DNA from: a virus
Direction: 5' to 3' (one strand)
IMG/VR virus record: IMGVR_UViG_3300048444_000224
Location: 1-30,270 of that record
DNA length: 30,270 nt
Shown: in pieces, positions 1 to 8,929 of the stretch
Layout of the letters: each line of letters starts with the position of its first letter
How positions within the stretch are numbered: the stretch's first letter is position 1
Position numbers and translations under genes: made by a program
The notes under the pieces: generated by a model
Told to the model about the DNA's origin: nothing
The model's database searches: none
What the model saw: the letters and a program-made list of their open reading frames with translations, nothing else

Positions 1-549
1 ATGTCCTGTTGATGCCCCAGAGTTTTGATAAAAATATCCTCCAGTAAAATCTGTTGAACCATTAAAATACATAATAGTAGTTTGACTCCAAGCTGGGTCT
101 GCAAAGCTTGAAGCATTAACATTACTTGAACCATGATGTGGAATTCTATTTCCAATTATAGTGTCTGCATTAGCAGTGCTACCATTTTTTAAAAAACCTG
201 ACATAAAAAACCAGTCGTTACTCGCATTTTCTCTTGATACCTGCCCATTAAAAGTTAAAACATAATATCCAGCTTGTTGGGGTGTAAACTTATAAGTTGT
301 ATGGTCATACCATCCCTCTGTGTCAATTATTTCTGTGTCATATTGTATTATTGTCCAAGTTCCTGTCGCAATATAATTAGTGCTATGGTCAGCAGTATAC
401 TTTGCACTAAACATTGGCGTTGATTTGTTTGTTGATATTTCTCCAGCACTATCAGGCAAACTTAATGTTCTATCAGTATTCGTATTAGGTGCTGATATTG
501 TTAATGTTCCTGAACCTGATGCGTTTGGTTCTATTTTAATTTTTGACAT
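1..549 (-). CDS. C1q-like tail fibre protein, N-terminal 183 codons (cut by window edge)
   Basis: The gene starts with ATG at 549 (MSKIKIEPNASGSGT) and is still open at position 1, on an exact codon boundary. The first 45 or so residues (ending TLSLPDSAGEIST) look like the short attachment segment found at the start of many marine phage fibre proteins. The rest, with a PMFSAKYTADHS strand and later QQAGYYVLTFNGQV, has the beta-strand pattern of a C1q/TNF-like jelly roll, a fold used in trimeric receptor-binding tips. Its C-terminus is most likely the 35 codons at 30163-30270, giving 218 residues. Likely role: distal fibre or receptor binding. The fold is assigned by pattern only. Confidence 0.75.
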   Translation of the reverse strand, partial: MSKIKIEPNASGSGTLTISAPNTNTDRTLSLPDSAGEISTNKSTPMFSAKYTADHSTNYIATGTWTIIQYDTEIIDTEGWYDHTTYKFTPQQAGYYVLTFNGQVSRENASNDWFFMSGFLKNGSTANADTIIGNRIPHHGSSNVNASSFADPAWSQTTIMYFNGSTDFTGGYFYQNSGASTGH

Positions 550-551
550 AA

Positions 552-830
552 TTAAGTTCCTTTTGGATATTTGTCCTTAATAGCTTTAATTGTTTTTTTC
601 CAACCAGCAACGCCATTATGGTATATGTCATCAAGTTGGTCTTGTATTGGAGGATATTCTGCCAATCTGTCATGCTTGTATTGGTCAGGGTCTTTCCACT
701 CATTGATTTTATCCTCATCAATTTCAATTTTGTTTCCTGTTGCATCAAAGCAACCCAAATCATCATTAATACATTTAACATCAGGGTAAAGTGCATAAAC
801 TGCTTTATGGTTCAAGGTGCTATCTCCCAT
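552..830 (-). CDS. Small tail-fibre-associated protein, paralogue of 29802-30161
   Basis: This 92-residue protein begins at ATG 830, overlapping the upstream fibre gene by 19 nt. Its C-terminal third reads YPPIQDQLDDIYHNG then IKAIKDKYPK. The same pattern ends the gene at 29802-30161 (YPNIGDQLDDLY, IKAVKDKYPK), so the two are paralogues in their tails. Similar C-termini occur in small proteins beside fibre genes of marine phages. A fibre accessory or assembly role fits the position, but no enzymatic motif is visible. Confidence 0.75.
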   Translation of the reverse strand: MGDSTLNHKAVYALYPDVKCINDDLGCFDATGNKIEIDEDKINEWKDPDQYKHDRLAEYPPIQDQLDDIYHNGVAGWKKTIKAIKDKYPKGT

Positions 831-1339
831 AGTGTAATAGTGCTAATTCCTCTTTTACCAACATTGTTATTCTGGTCATTTGGACTTCTATTAAAAAAAC
901 AAGTAACAGTGTTATCATTTTTTAAATATAACTGATAAGTGGTGGAACTTGTTGTTGCTGGCGAATCTAAAAAAGTATAACTTGCTTGGTTAGATTGGTT
1001 TGCGTCACCATTGTAACCTAAACCCATACCTACTTGTTGTTTTGAACCACTTGCATCACCAACGCCAATAATAGTTGTTCCTCTTTTAAAATAACCACCA
1101 TAAGTTGTAATGTGATTTGAAAACATACAATTAAAAATAATTAAAACTTTGTTTGATGAACTTGTAGGTGTAATTGATGATGCTACACCAGTAACAATAA
1201 CTTCAGCACCATTTGATGTGGCAGAATAAGTTGAGGTCAATTGAGTTTGCACAACTTGTTTGACTGTGCCACCAATGTTGTCACTTGTTAGTGTGACACC
1301 CTCAATGCTTATACTTGTTCCTGAAATTACTGTTGCCAT
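812..1339 (-). CDS. Tail fibre / virion surface protein
   Basis: This protein has 175 residues and no cysteine-rich or catalytic motif. It is rich in Ser, Thr, Gly and Asn, starts MATVISGTSISIEGVTL, and ends in a beta-rich domain with TTYQLYLKNDN and TITLWEIAP. That composition is typical of small fibre or surface proteins with jelly-roll tips. It lies between two other fibre-type genes, one nucleotide downstream of 1341-1859, so it is probably part of the same adsorption apparatus. Specific function is unknown. Confidence 0.72.
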   Translation of the reverse strand: MATVISGTSISIEGVTLTSDNIGGTVKQVVQTQLTSTYSATSNGAEVIVTGVASSITPTSSSNKVLIIFNCMFSNHITTYGGYFKRGTTIIGVGDASGSKQQVGMGLGYNGDANQSNQASYTFLDSPATTSSTTYQLYLKNDNTVTCFFNRSPNDQNNNVGKRGISTITLWEIAP

Positions 1340-1340
1340 T

Positions 1341-1859
1341 CTAAACTATAGTCCATGTTTGTCCACTACCCACAGTTACTGAAACGCCTGAATTTATTGT
1401 TATAGTGCCAAAAGAACCAGCATTTTTACCTGAAGTAATAGTATAATTTGTAGTTACAGTTTGGTCGTTTTCAAAAAATACTTCATCTGAAGAACCGCCT
1501 GTGGCACCGCCACCCAAATTACCCCATGCGCCACCTTTATATCCCTCAAAACTAGATGTAGTTGAATTGTATCTTAGCATCCCGTTCGCTGGGCTACCAG
1601 AGCGCTGAGCTGTGGTTCCTGCAGGAACTTTCAGTTGTCCTGTACCCGAGAAAGTCCCATCTGCTGTTACTGTGAGAGTGTTTCCTACAGTAAGTGTATC
1701 ACTTCCAGAACCTTGTTGGAAGTCTTTTAAATGAGCCATCAATTCTCTTATCGCATTATTTATTCCACTAGGTGGACAATTTTCTGCAATATTGACACTG
1801 TCTATATCGGTATTGTTACCAGCAGTTGCGTCGTATTCTGATATTTTAGTTTTTGCCAT
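1341..1859 (-). CDS. Tail fibre protein with marine-phage N-terminal attachment domain
   Basis: The 172-residue product opens MAKTKISEYDATAGNNTDID and continues with NIAENCPPSGINNAIREL, an N-terminal segment often seen on marine phage tail fibres, where it probably anchors the fibre to the tail. A repetitive TVGNTLTVTADGTFSGTG stretch and an LRYNSTTSSFEGYKGGAW motif (typical of fibre shafts) follow. The last 45 residues are beta-rich. It sits at the end of the ejection-protein run and starts the fibre cluster. Confidence 0.82.
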   Translation of the reverse strand: MAKTKISEYDATAGNNTDIDSVNIAENCPPSGINNAIRELMAHLKDFQQGSGSDTLTVGNTLTVTADGTFSGTGQLKVPAGTTAQRSGSPANGMLRYNSTTSSFEGYKGGAWGNLGGGATGGSSDEVFFENDQTVTTNYTITSGKNAGSFGTITINSGVSVTVGSGQTWTIV

Positions 1860-1881
1860 GTTTTATTTTCCTATGGTATAT

Positions 1882-3594
1882 TTAATCTTCATCATCTCTT
1901 TCACCAATAACATCAATAGTCATTGATGGTGCTCTTAAACTTGTTTGCCCGGCGATTGGTGCTGTTATACCTAATAATGACGGCTCATTTATTATTTCTT
2001 CAATAGGCAACAAACTTTGAATATTTTTAGCAAACTGTTGTTCAGCAAGTCTATTTTTAAGTGCGTTGGCTAATAACCCACCAGATAATAAAGTTACGGC
2101 TGTTGTGCCTCCCTCTTGGAATGTTTCTGGTGCGGTTAAAAGAGTCCCTGTTGCGGCTAATCCTCTTCCTGACATTCTTCGAGGGTCAAGCCTACCAACA
2201 AGACCTAACAGCTTTTGTAATGCGCCATCTTTAGAGTCTATAATATTATCAATAATTTGCTCTTGTTCATTTGTTAAAAATCGTCTTCGTTTTTTTATTG
2301 CAGAAGTATCTCTTTTTCCTGTTCCGCCAAAAAATTTTAACAATTCATCTTTTAATAATTCATTAACGTTTTTATTAGAATTTTCAGACCTTTTTATTGC
2401 TATTTCAAGCGTGTCTTTAATATCATTATAAAAATTTTCTTCTTGATATGCTTTTTTAGCTGTTTGATGCGTAACAATATAATCTTCAGGAATTAAAGAA
2501 TCGTCTAACATAAGTTGTTTTATGTCATCTACTACATCGCCGACGTCTTTAGTGTAAGTTCCTTTTCTTGCCGCCTCACTTACCTCGTCTTGCAAAGTTC
2601 TATTTAATGCTTTCAATTCCCTATAATTTAAATTACCTTTTTTATCTAATGCTTTAATATAATTATCAATTATATTAGACATGCGTGAATTAATTTTTTC
2701 TACTGTTTCTTCAGTTGTGCCGGCAATAAGTTTATTTTTCTGAGCAACAAGTCTATCCCTTATTTTACTTGCTGGTATTTCAATTTTAACAATATCTTTA
2801 TCTAACTTATTAAAATTCTGTCTACTTGCATCACGTGCATCTTGCATTTGAGTTGTTACATCATCAAGACCACCTTTTATAGTAGGCGGCGGAGTAACAC
2901 TTGGATAATCAAGCCCTGTACTTCTTAGTCCTCGTTTTGTTAAAGCACCTAAAGTTAGACCTAAACCCGTTCCAAAAATACCTTTATCTAAATCGTCTCC
3001 ACCAACCGCTGTTACAACATCTTGAGCCGCTGGTATTGTGCCGGCAACAACACTTGAGGGTATTACATCTTCAGTGAAAGTTTTTTTAAGGGCTTTTCCT
3101 GTTTGCGTTGTTGGCTTTATTAACTTTAAACCAAGTGAGCTACCTAATCCAATGCCGGGCAAAACAACACCTGACGCACCTCGTATAAATTTATCTGCGG
3201 TAGAATCACCACCACGACCTATTTTTTCACCTAAATCAGACAATGTAACCGGGTCATATTCTGTTCCTGTTATCTTACTAATCCCTCTACCGATTGACTC
3301 AATAAAAGGGTCAAGAAACATTCCACCGGTTTCTAACACACCTTGACCAAGAGAACGAGTGCCGCCGATAATATCATCAATAATACTACTTTGTTTTCTT
3401 GTTACAGGGCTATCATCAGAAACAGCTTGAGGCGCATATTTTCTGTTGTATATTTCTTTTATTTCCTCACGAGAGGCACCAGCCCTAACAGGAAACCTAA
3501 CTGATTTACCATCTTTAGTTATAAAATTAACAAATTGTGAATCTTCTTCAATTATTGTGTTTTCGGTTATACCATCTATATTTTGTTGTGCCAT
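1882..3594 (-). CDS. Large internal virion / DNA-ejection protein
   Basis: This 570-residue protein has an N-terminal segment (FITKDGKSVRFPVRAGASREEIKEIYNRKY) like those starting internal virion proteins of podoviruses. Glycine-rich hydrophobic stretches follow near residues 140-160 and 205-220, which could insert into membranes. The middle is a long charged helical region, and another hydrophobic stretch lies near residue 500. It is the last of four consecutive proteins between the tail hub and the fibres, the place where P22-like phages encode their ejection proteins (gp7, gp20, gp16). The ejection role is inferred from position and composition. Confidence 0.65.
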   Translation of the reverse strand: MAQQNIDGITENTIIEEDSQFVNFITKDGKSVRFPVRAGASREEIKEIYNRKYAPQAVSDDSPVTRKQSSIIDDIIGGTRSLGQGVLETGGMFLDPFIESIGRGISKITGTEYDPVTLSDLGEKIGRGGDSTADKFIRGASGVVLPGIGLGSSLGLKLIKPTTQTGKALKKTFTEDVIPSSVVAGTIPAAQDVVTAVGGDDLDKGIFGTGLGLTLGALTKRGLRSTGLDYPSVTPPPTIKGGLDDVTTQMQDARDASRQNFNKLDKDIVKIEIPASKIRDRLVAQKNKLIAGTTEETVEKINSRMSNIIDNYIKALDKKGNLNYRELKALNRTLQDEVSEAARKGTYTKDVGDVVDDIKQLMLDDSLIPEDYIVTHQTAKKAYQEENFYNDIKDTLEIAIKRSENSNKNVNELLKDELLKFFGGTGKRDTSAIKKRRRFLTNEQEQIIDNIIDSKDGALQKLLGLVGRLDPRRMSGRGLAATGTLLTAPETFQEGGTTAVTLLSGGLLANALKNRLAEQQFAKNIQSLLPIEEIINEPSLLGITAPIAGQTSLRAPSMTIDVIGERDDED

Positions 3595-3604
3595 AATATT
3601 TTAC

Positions 3605-5431
3605 CTAATAAAGACTTTCGCCATATTCTTGTTTGTAAAGGTCATTAACAGCTTTTTTGTTTCTTTCAAGAATTTCAACTAATTCATTTAAATTGTCAGT
3701 TACAGTTTCGTAAGATGGAATAATTGTTTCATCACCTTTAACAATTCCCTCTAAATTACCTAGTAATTGGTCAAATCTATCACCTTCTTTGTCTGATAAT
3801 TGTCCCATCCCTGTTCCACCACTTTGTGATGATTGCTTTAAATCTTTAATAATTGCAAAGAAATTAGAACTTATGATTTTAGCTATTTTACTTCTATATC
3901 TTTCTCTGTCTTCTTTTAAAAACCTTTTTTGTGAAAATTCTTCAATTGCAACTGCGCCACTTCTAAGAATCTGGTCAATTAGCCCGGTTTCCCCTTTTTT
4001 ATAAGAAACATCGCCAACAGTAAATGATTTTATTGCTTTTTCATCTGTTAATAGCTTTTTAATATTATTAATTTGCGTATCTGCTTGTATTATTGATTTT
4101 CTTGCAAGCGTCGCCTCTTTTGCTAATTTTACTGCCATGTTAGGTATTTGCGCATTAGCTTGAGCAGTATCAAAATTTGGATTTTTTCTTTCAATATAGT
4201 TTTTCGCCATATTATTGAAATTTAATTCTTTATCATCTATTTTAGTTTCACTTGCTACTACTTGCTCATCATCATCTTCATAAATTGTTATATCTTTTTG
4301 TTGCAAATTATTTTGCTGTGAGTCTGCCGCAACTTGCTCTGTTACAGGCTCTTGTTTTACTTGAGGCTCTTGTTTTACTTGAGGCTGTTCTTTTTTTTGA
4401 GTAGGAAACTGAGTTGGAGAAACTCCTCCATCAGTAGATGTGTCGCCTTTTTGTTCAACACCTAGAAAAAAATCAGACAACGCACTTCTTGCATTTGCAA
4501 AATTTGTTCTTGCATCTTGAAGTGTTTGAGGTTTTACAAGAGTCCCTTTTTCACTATCTGGCAAGTTATTTAATTGCCTTGTATATGCATCTCTCTCACG
4601 ATTTAGTTTACCTTGAGATAAATTATATGTGGTTATCAATCTTTTTAACTCATCTGATTTTTCATTGTTTTGAGCAAATATATCATTAATTTCATACTCA
4701 AAGCCACTGAACTCTTTATTTAAACTTGTAAATTGTACCCCGGGACTATTTTTAAATACTTCATTTCGTAAATTAGCTCTTTCAATTAATGTTTTAGTAG
4801 TTAGTGGGGTTCTTATTAATGCTTGTTGTTGTTCCGGAGTCATATCATCAAAATTAAACCCTATATCTGCGGCTCTCTGAGTTTTTATTAAATCTATATT
4901 ATTAAGGGTGCTATCTATATTTGTTGCAATAGCTTGTGCGGATTCATTATATGGGTTTTCTGAAGAAATTGTTGTTTTTAATTCTTTTAATCTGTTTGCA
5001 TAATCATCAATGTTTTCGAATTTAATATTATTAATGTTATATCTTGATAATGTATCAGTAGACAGCGGTTTTTTTGCTTGAATTGATTGCGCTAAACCTT
5101 GATATTGTAATGCTTTCATTGGCATATCAAACACATTACCCATTCCGCCTTGTGTTTGTGCCGCCTGATTAATACTTCCAATAATTCTTGACAATGGCGT
5201 TAAATCTAAACCAGGTGTTGTTCTAGGTGCACCCATTTCTAATAATGCAGTACCAAGCCCGGTTCTAAACATATTACCCATATTTTGTCTTTGAGCATCT
5301 TGTTGTTGCTGAATTAATGCTTTTAATGAGTCATCAAGCATTAAACTATCCATGTAAGAGTTTGTTGGTGGCGGGTTTGGTGTTAAAAAACTTCCAAAAC
5401 CTTGATTAAATCTGTCAAAATAATTTGCCAT
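3605..5431 (-). CDS. Internal virion / DNA-ejection protein, coiled-coil rich
   Basis: At 608 residues this is one of the largest genes here. The first 150 residues are Gln- and Gly-rich with a short amphipathic helix. Long charged helices follow, then a disordered Gln/Glu/Pro linker near residues 345-385 containing the repeated unit VKQEPQ, then a helical C-terminal half. No catalytic motif is seen. The length, helix content and position between a Gly-rich protein and the 570-residue protein match ejection proteins of short-tailed phages. Exact equivalence to gp16 or gp20 is not claimed. Confidence 0.62.
   Translation of the reverse strand: MANYFDRFNQGFGSFLTPNPPPTNSYMDSLMLDDSLKALIQQQQDAQRQNMGNMFRTGLGTALLEMGAPRTTPGLDLTPLSRIIGSINQAAQTQGGMGNVFDMPMKALQYQGLAQSIQAKKPLSTDTLSRYNINNIKFENIDDYANRLKELKTTISSENPYNESAQAIATNIDSTLNNIDLIKTQRAADIGFNFDDMTPEQQQALIRTPLTTKTLIERANLRNEVFKNSPGVQFTSLNKEFSGFEYEINDIFAQNNEKSDELKRLITTYNLSQGKLNRERDAYTRQLNNLPDSEKGTLVKPQTLQDARTNFANARSALSDFFLGVEQKGDTSTDGGVSPTQFPTQKKEQPQVKQEPQVKQEPVTEQVAADSQQNNLQQKDITIYEDDDEQVVASETKIDDKELNFNNMAKNYIERKNPNFDTAQANAQIPNMAVKLAKEATLARKSIIQADTQINNIKKLLTDEKAIKSFTVGDVSYKKGETGLIDQILRSGAVAIEEFSQKRFLKEDRERYRSKIAKIISSNFFAIIKDLKQSSQSGGTGMGQLSDKEGDRFDQLLGNLEGIVKGDETIIPSYETVTDNLNELVEILERNKKAVNDLYKQEYGESLY
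4347..4386 (-). repeat. 18-bp tandem repeat inside the ejection-protein gene
   Basis: The plus-strand unit GGCTCTTGTTTTACTTGA occurs twice head to tail at 4347-4364 and 4365-4382, with the first few bases of a third copy. It is in frame and encodes a repeated six-residue Lys-Gln-Glu-Pro-Gln-Val unit in a flexible linker. This is probably a coding microsatellite with no separate function. Confidence 0.85.
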
Positions 5432-5438
5432 TTTATTC

Positions 5439-5933
5439 CTAAACTATTAAATACCTATCATCATCTTCATCAGTCTGAACCGATACTAAACTTCTTTTTG
5501 GTTGTTTTACTACCTTTGCTTGTAAAAATTGACCAACCGGGTCGCCTTCCATTTGATTCATACTGCCTTGTTGTATTCCTGTTCCTGATTGAACTATTTG
5601 CTGGTTACCTCCACTCATTGGATTCAATACACTTTGCATTGCCATATTTGTAAGTGGGTTATTTGAACTAGCAAGTGAATTTAGTAAACCACCTGATACC
5701 GTACTTCCAGCACCTTTTGCCGCAAGTCCACTTATCCCACCAGCCGCTTGGGGAGCAATATTAAGCCCAGCACCACTCATAACTGTAGGTGGTGGAGTAA
5801 CAAGACCACCACCCATCATTCCAGCACCAACACCACCCATTGCACCACCTAAAATAGCACCTCTCATTGGGTTTTGTTTGTCTGTTATAGCACCTACCCC
5901 AGCACCTAATAACATTAATTCTGCACCACTCAT
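5439..5933 (-). CDS. Glycine-zipper virion protein (probable ejection component)
   Basis: This 164-residue protein starts MSGAELMLLGAGVGAITD and carries a dense glycine-zipper region (GAILGGAMGGVGAGMMGGG) around residues 27-45, then a Gly/Ala/Ser-rich middle. It ends in a charged tail with DEDDDRYLIV. Glycine zippers of this kind are common in phage proteins that cross the cell envelope during genome ejection. Its start overlaps the upstream stop, so the pair is translationally coupled. It may correspond functionally to a small P22 ejection protein; this is inference. Confidence 0.62.
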   Translation of the reverse strand: MSGAELMLLGAGVGAITDKQNPMRGAILGGAMGGVGAGMMGGGLVTPPPTVMSGAGLNIAPQAAGGISGLAAKGAGSTVSGGLLNSLASSNNPLTNMAMQSVLNPMSGGNQQIVQSGTGIQQGSMNQMEGDPVGQFLQAKVVKQPKRSLVSVQTDEDDDRYLIV

Positions 5934-6784
5934 TATAACATTCCTAATAATGCGCCACCAAGTGCGCCATAAGTTGGTGATATACCTTGAACCGATTGAC
6001 CTAATTGAGCACCTAATAATCCACCGCCTAACACATTTGCCGCTCTATTTCTAAATATTGGTTGCGTTTGCTCTGAACCCCTTGGTGCGCCATAAACACT
6101 AGATAAATATGTTTGTAAATTTGCATATGGTCTATTTTGTTGATAATTAAATCTGTTAACAGCATCAGCAAGTTTTGCCTCTTCATAACCCTCAGATATT
6201 TGCCCCGTTTGTAATAGTTGATTGGTTGCGTCCATTCTTCTATCTATACCTGATTCATATAAATTTGCTAAATTCATTTGCGCTTGCATTTGCCTTGCTC
6301 GTTCTTGAGCATAATTATCATAAGCTAATTTGCCGGCAGTATCAGTTAATGCTTGAGCAAATGTGGCATCTTGCGCATCTTGTAACATTTGTTGTGCCGG
6401 GCTACCATATCTACCTAATGAACTTGCTTTACTTTGCAACTGTTGAGTTGCATCTTCATATTGACCTCTTGCCCTTCTAGTTGCCGCATCAAATGCACCA
6501 CCAAAAAATGGACTTCCACCAAGATAACCGCCAGCGGCAGTTTGACCAACCATGCCTGTAACAGGATTGATATAATTTTGCATCATGTTCGCACGTTGTT
6601 CTGCTTGACCTAGTGCGCTTTGTGTTTGTGGCGACATACCAACATATGTTTGACCTGGATAATATTGTGGTCCACCACTTCGATATAACCTTTTTGCCTC
6701 ATCTAAACCATAACTAACAAAAGGTTTTACTGTTGGGTCTAATTCATTTCTTACAGTTGAACTTCCGCTACCACCACCACTCAT
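5933..6784 (-). CDS. Internal virion protein, gp7-like in position
   Basis: The 283-residue product opens with a Gly/Ser tract (MSGGGSGSS) and then a conserved-looking segment with GLDEAKRLYRSGGPQYYPGQ. A long Gln/Ala-rich helical middle follows (QYEDATQQLQSKASSLGRYG). It ends in a glycine-rich hydrophobic tail (GGGLLGAQLGQS, GALGGALLGML). Proteins of this layout are widespread in marine podoviruses just before the large ejection proteins. The hydrophobic Gly-rich end suggests membrane interaction. Function is inferred from layout and position. Confidence 0.62.
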   Translation of the reverse strand: MSGGGSGSSTVRNELDPTVKPFVSYGLDEAKRLYRSGGPQYYPGQTYVGMSPQTQSALGQAEQRANMMQNYINPVTGMVGQTAAGGYLGGSPFFGGAFDAATRRARGQYEDATQQLQSKASSLGRYGSPAQQMLQDAQDATFAQALTDTAGKLAYDNYAQERARQMQAQMNLANLYESGIDRRMDATNQLLQTGQISEGYEEAKLADAVNRFNYQQNRPYANLQTYLSSVYGAPRGSEQTQPIFRNRAANVLGGGLLGAQLGQSVQGISPTYGALGGALLGML

Positions 6785-6785
6785 A

Positions 6786-7178
6786 TTATATCTCCATGTA
6801 ATAGGTTCGAGGTTTGAACCCTAAATGTTTCGCTTTTCTTTCCCAACCATTTCTCCATGTTTCAAATGTTATTTTATCTAATTGAGATTCTTTAGCAATA
6901 GTTTTTATTTTTTCAAATGCCTGTTGTAAGTAACCACTTACTTCACTATAAGCACACCATATATGTAAATCTGTGTTTCTTTTTTGTAAAACACAAAAAC
7001 CTAACGCTTTGTCTTTTTCTGAAAACAACACAACGTGAGAATGTCCATTAACACAATCAGCATAAATATCTTCAGGTATCCATTGTTCAGGACTTTTTTT
7101 TAGTATTGTAGATAATCCTTTTTTAATGTATTCCCAACTGTTTCGTAACTCTTGTGGTTTTAAATAAGTATATTCCAT
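6786..7178 (-). CDS. GNAT-like acetyltransferase-fold protein
   Basis: This 130-residue protein resembles small GNAT-fold proteins found inside structural operons of marine podoviruses. A central strand pair (HVVLFSEKDKALGFCVLQKR) is followed by a helix (YLQQAFEKIKTIAKESQLD) and the C-terminal TFETWRNGWERKAKHLGFKPRTYYMEI, which matches the usual closing GNAT pattern of a strand, then a helix, then GF. The acetyl-CoA loop (Q/RxxGxG/A) is not clear, so activity is uncertain. The substrate is unknown; modification of a virion protein is one possibility. Confidence 0.6.
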   Translation of the reverse strand: MEYTYLKPQELRNSWEYIKKGLSTILKKSPEQWIPEDIYADCVNGHSHVVLFSEKDKALGFCVLQKRNTDLHIWCAYSEVSGYLQQAFEKIKTIAKESQLDKITFETWRNGWERKAKHLGFKPRTYYMEI

Positions 7179-7181
7179 TAA

Positions 7182-7487
7182 TTATCCTAGTAACGCATAA
7201 TCAAAAGTTATATCTGCATGAGATACATTTCTGTGACCAAACACAAAACTACCATCATTTTTAGTCTTTACAAAAGTGTGGTCTGTTTCAGCACTCGCAT
7301 TAAGTGTTCTTGGTGAAAATAATACAACTGTATCTGAACTCATTCTTTCGTTATAAACTGTTGTTTCTGTTGTACCTGTTGAAAATGTAACTGTTCCTGT
7401 AGAGTTAATTTTTCCATTTAAAATACCATTAACCACCTCTGATATTGCTCTTGGTTCTGCACCTGTTGGATTTAATCCTCTAAACAT
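7182..7487 (-). CDS. Hypothetical beta-rich structural protein
   Basis: The product is 101 residues and starts MFRGLNPTGAEPRAISEVVNG. An alternation of Thr/Ser strands follows (TGTVTFSTGTTETTVYNERM) and it ends DITFDYALLG. Small proteins beginning with this kind of segment occur next to the tail hub gene in marine phages. It overlaps the stop of the hub gene by one base, so it is coupled to it. It is likely a virion component; no biochemical role can be read. Confidence 0.6.
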   Translation of the reverse strand: MFRGLNPTGAEPRAISEVVNGILNGKINSTGTVTFSTGTTETTVYNERMSSDTVVLFSPRTLNASAETDHTFVKTKNDGSFVFGHRNVSHADITFDYALLG

Positions 7488-8929
7488 TACCTACTACCTA
7501 ATCTTTTAAGTTCAACATCAACTGCAACTGCATTATCCCAATTATTACCAGTTGGTTGTATTTTAAGTCTATGCAATCTACCTACACCTCTTAATGGCAC
7601 TCTGTTTTCAGTATTTGGAGTTGTTAATGATGAAAATGTAACATCATCATCAGGTGAAATTCTACTTGCTATGGCAACATTTGCACTTCCATTCTCAACA
7701 ACTGGTCTTGCTAAATTAATTATACTATTGCCTTGAGCATCAATATCTCCTGTTACTATTTCACCAGTTAATCTATCTCCTGAAAAATTTACAATCTTAT
7801 TGTCTTTAACACCTGATAAAATAAAATTACCACCAACCCAAAACCTTGAATCTAATGAAATACCTAATGAATCAATACTTGAAGAATAAGTGTCTAAACC
7901 CTCTAATGTAACACTTGGAACTGCACTTCCAGCTATAAAATCTACATCAACTATTGCTCTTGACCATCTTTGTATTTGCCAATTGTAAATCAACATTGCA
8001 TCTTCTAGTGAAGTATTTTTATATTTCCAAACAACCAATTTATTTACAGGGTCAACTGCACATGACATTTTATCTAAAAAACCTATATTTAAATCATTAA
8101 AAAAATATCTATCTACTTTTTGTGTTCCTATTGGTGTCACTTGTTGACCATTACACATATAGAAACCATCATCACTTAAAAAGAATGTGATTTGACCATA
8201 TTGTGCTATTGAACCCTCTGCAAAACAACCTATACCTCTTGAAATATTGTCAAACTGAAAATAAAATGGCGAACCAATGTAACTCATTCTGTGGATTGAT
8301 TTTTCTAACAGTATCAAACCGAACTCTCCACCTGTGATACCCATGATATTTCCCCCATCTGGAATTATCTGAGTATCACTTTGTGAAGTCGTTGCTGGAG
8401 TCCAATCTGTTTCATCATTGATGTCACTCCAAAAAACTTTACTTGGATTAGAATTATCTCTTGCACAAACCACAAAATCTCTTACAACTGTTATGTAATG
8501 CGCATTTGGTGCCGACGCATCTAAATCAGCAAAATTAGAACTTGAACCTATTGTCCATGCTTGTACTTTATCTTGTTTATTAGCACCTAATAATTTTGTT
8601 CCAAATTGAGTAAAAGTCCACCTATCTGTACTTGTATAATTACTAGGTGAGCCACCACTTAATTTAGATACATCATCTAAATCTAAATCAGATGTTGCAA
8701 ATTTATATAATTTTGTTGCTGATGCACCAAATAACTCTGTATTTACTCCAAACTTAGCAGTTACAACTGTTAATAAACTTGTTGAAGCAGAATTTGTAAA
8801 TGGTTGGACATCATTGAATGAACTGTAACCAGTAGAAGTTGGTATTACATTTTTTGCATCTTTTAATGCGCCAAGTAACTGTGGTTGGTCAGGATACCAT
8901 TCATCAAATTTTAATCTAGTTAATGCCAT
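7487..8929 (-). CDS. Tail hub / packaged-DNA stabilization protein, P22 gp10-like
   Basis: At 480 residues this is close to P22 gp10 (about 470), which closes the portal channel and holds the tail together. The order of features fits: an N-terminal segment with a conserved DAKNVIPTSTGYSSF stretch, repeated beta units, the central KVFWSDINDETDWTPA motif near residue 160, GGEFGLILLEKSIHRM, and DGFYMCNGQQVTPIG. This looks like a propeller of beta-sheet blades. It follows the connector and a Ser/Thr-rich gene, the right order for a P22-like tail. Homology is judged by eye. Confidence 0.65.
   Translation of the reverse strand: MALTRLKFDEWYPDQPQLLGALKDAKNVIPTSTGYSSFNDVQPFTNSASTSLLTVVTAKFGVNTELFGASATKLYKFATSDLDLDDVSKLSGGSPSNYTSTDRWTFTQFGTKLLGANKQDKVQAWTIGSSSNFADLDASAPNAHYITVVRDFVVCARDNSNPSKVFWSDINDETDWTPATTSQSDTQIIPDGGNIMGITGGEFGLILLEKSIHRMSYIGSPFYFQFDNISRGIGCFAEGSIAQYGQITFFLSDDGFYMCNGQQVTPIGTQKVDRYFFNDLNIGFLDKMSCAVDPVNKLVVWKYKNTSLEDAMLIYNWQIQRWSRAIVDVDFIAGSAVPSVTLEGLDTYSSSIDSLGISLDSRFWVGGNFILSGVKDNKIVNFSGDRLTGEIVTGDIDAQGNSIINLARPVVENGSANVAIASRISPDDDVTFSSLTTPNTENRVPLRGVGRLHRLKIQPTGNNWDNAVAVDVELKRLGSR

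Noticed and set aside
536-796. 86-residue minus-strand frame within the fibre-associated gene
   Set aside because: It overlaps the 92-residue gene in another frame and lacks the paralogue's conserved tail.
4347-4386. CRISPR-like repeat
   Set aside because: Only two adjoining in-frame 18-bp units with no spacers, inside a coding linker.
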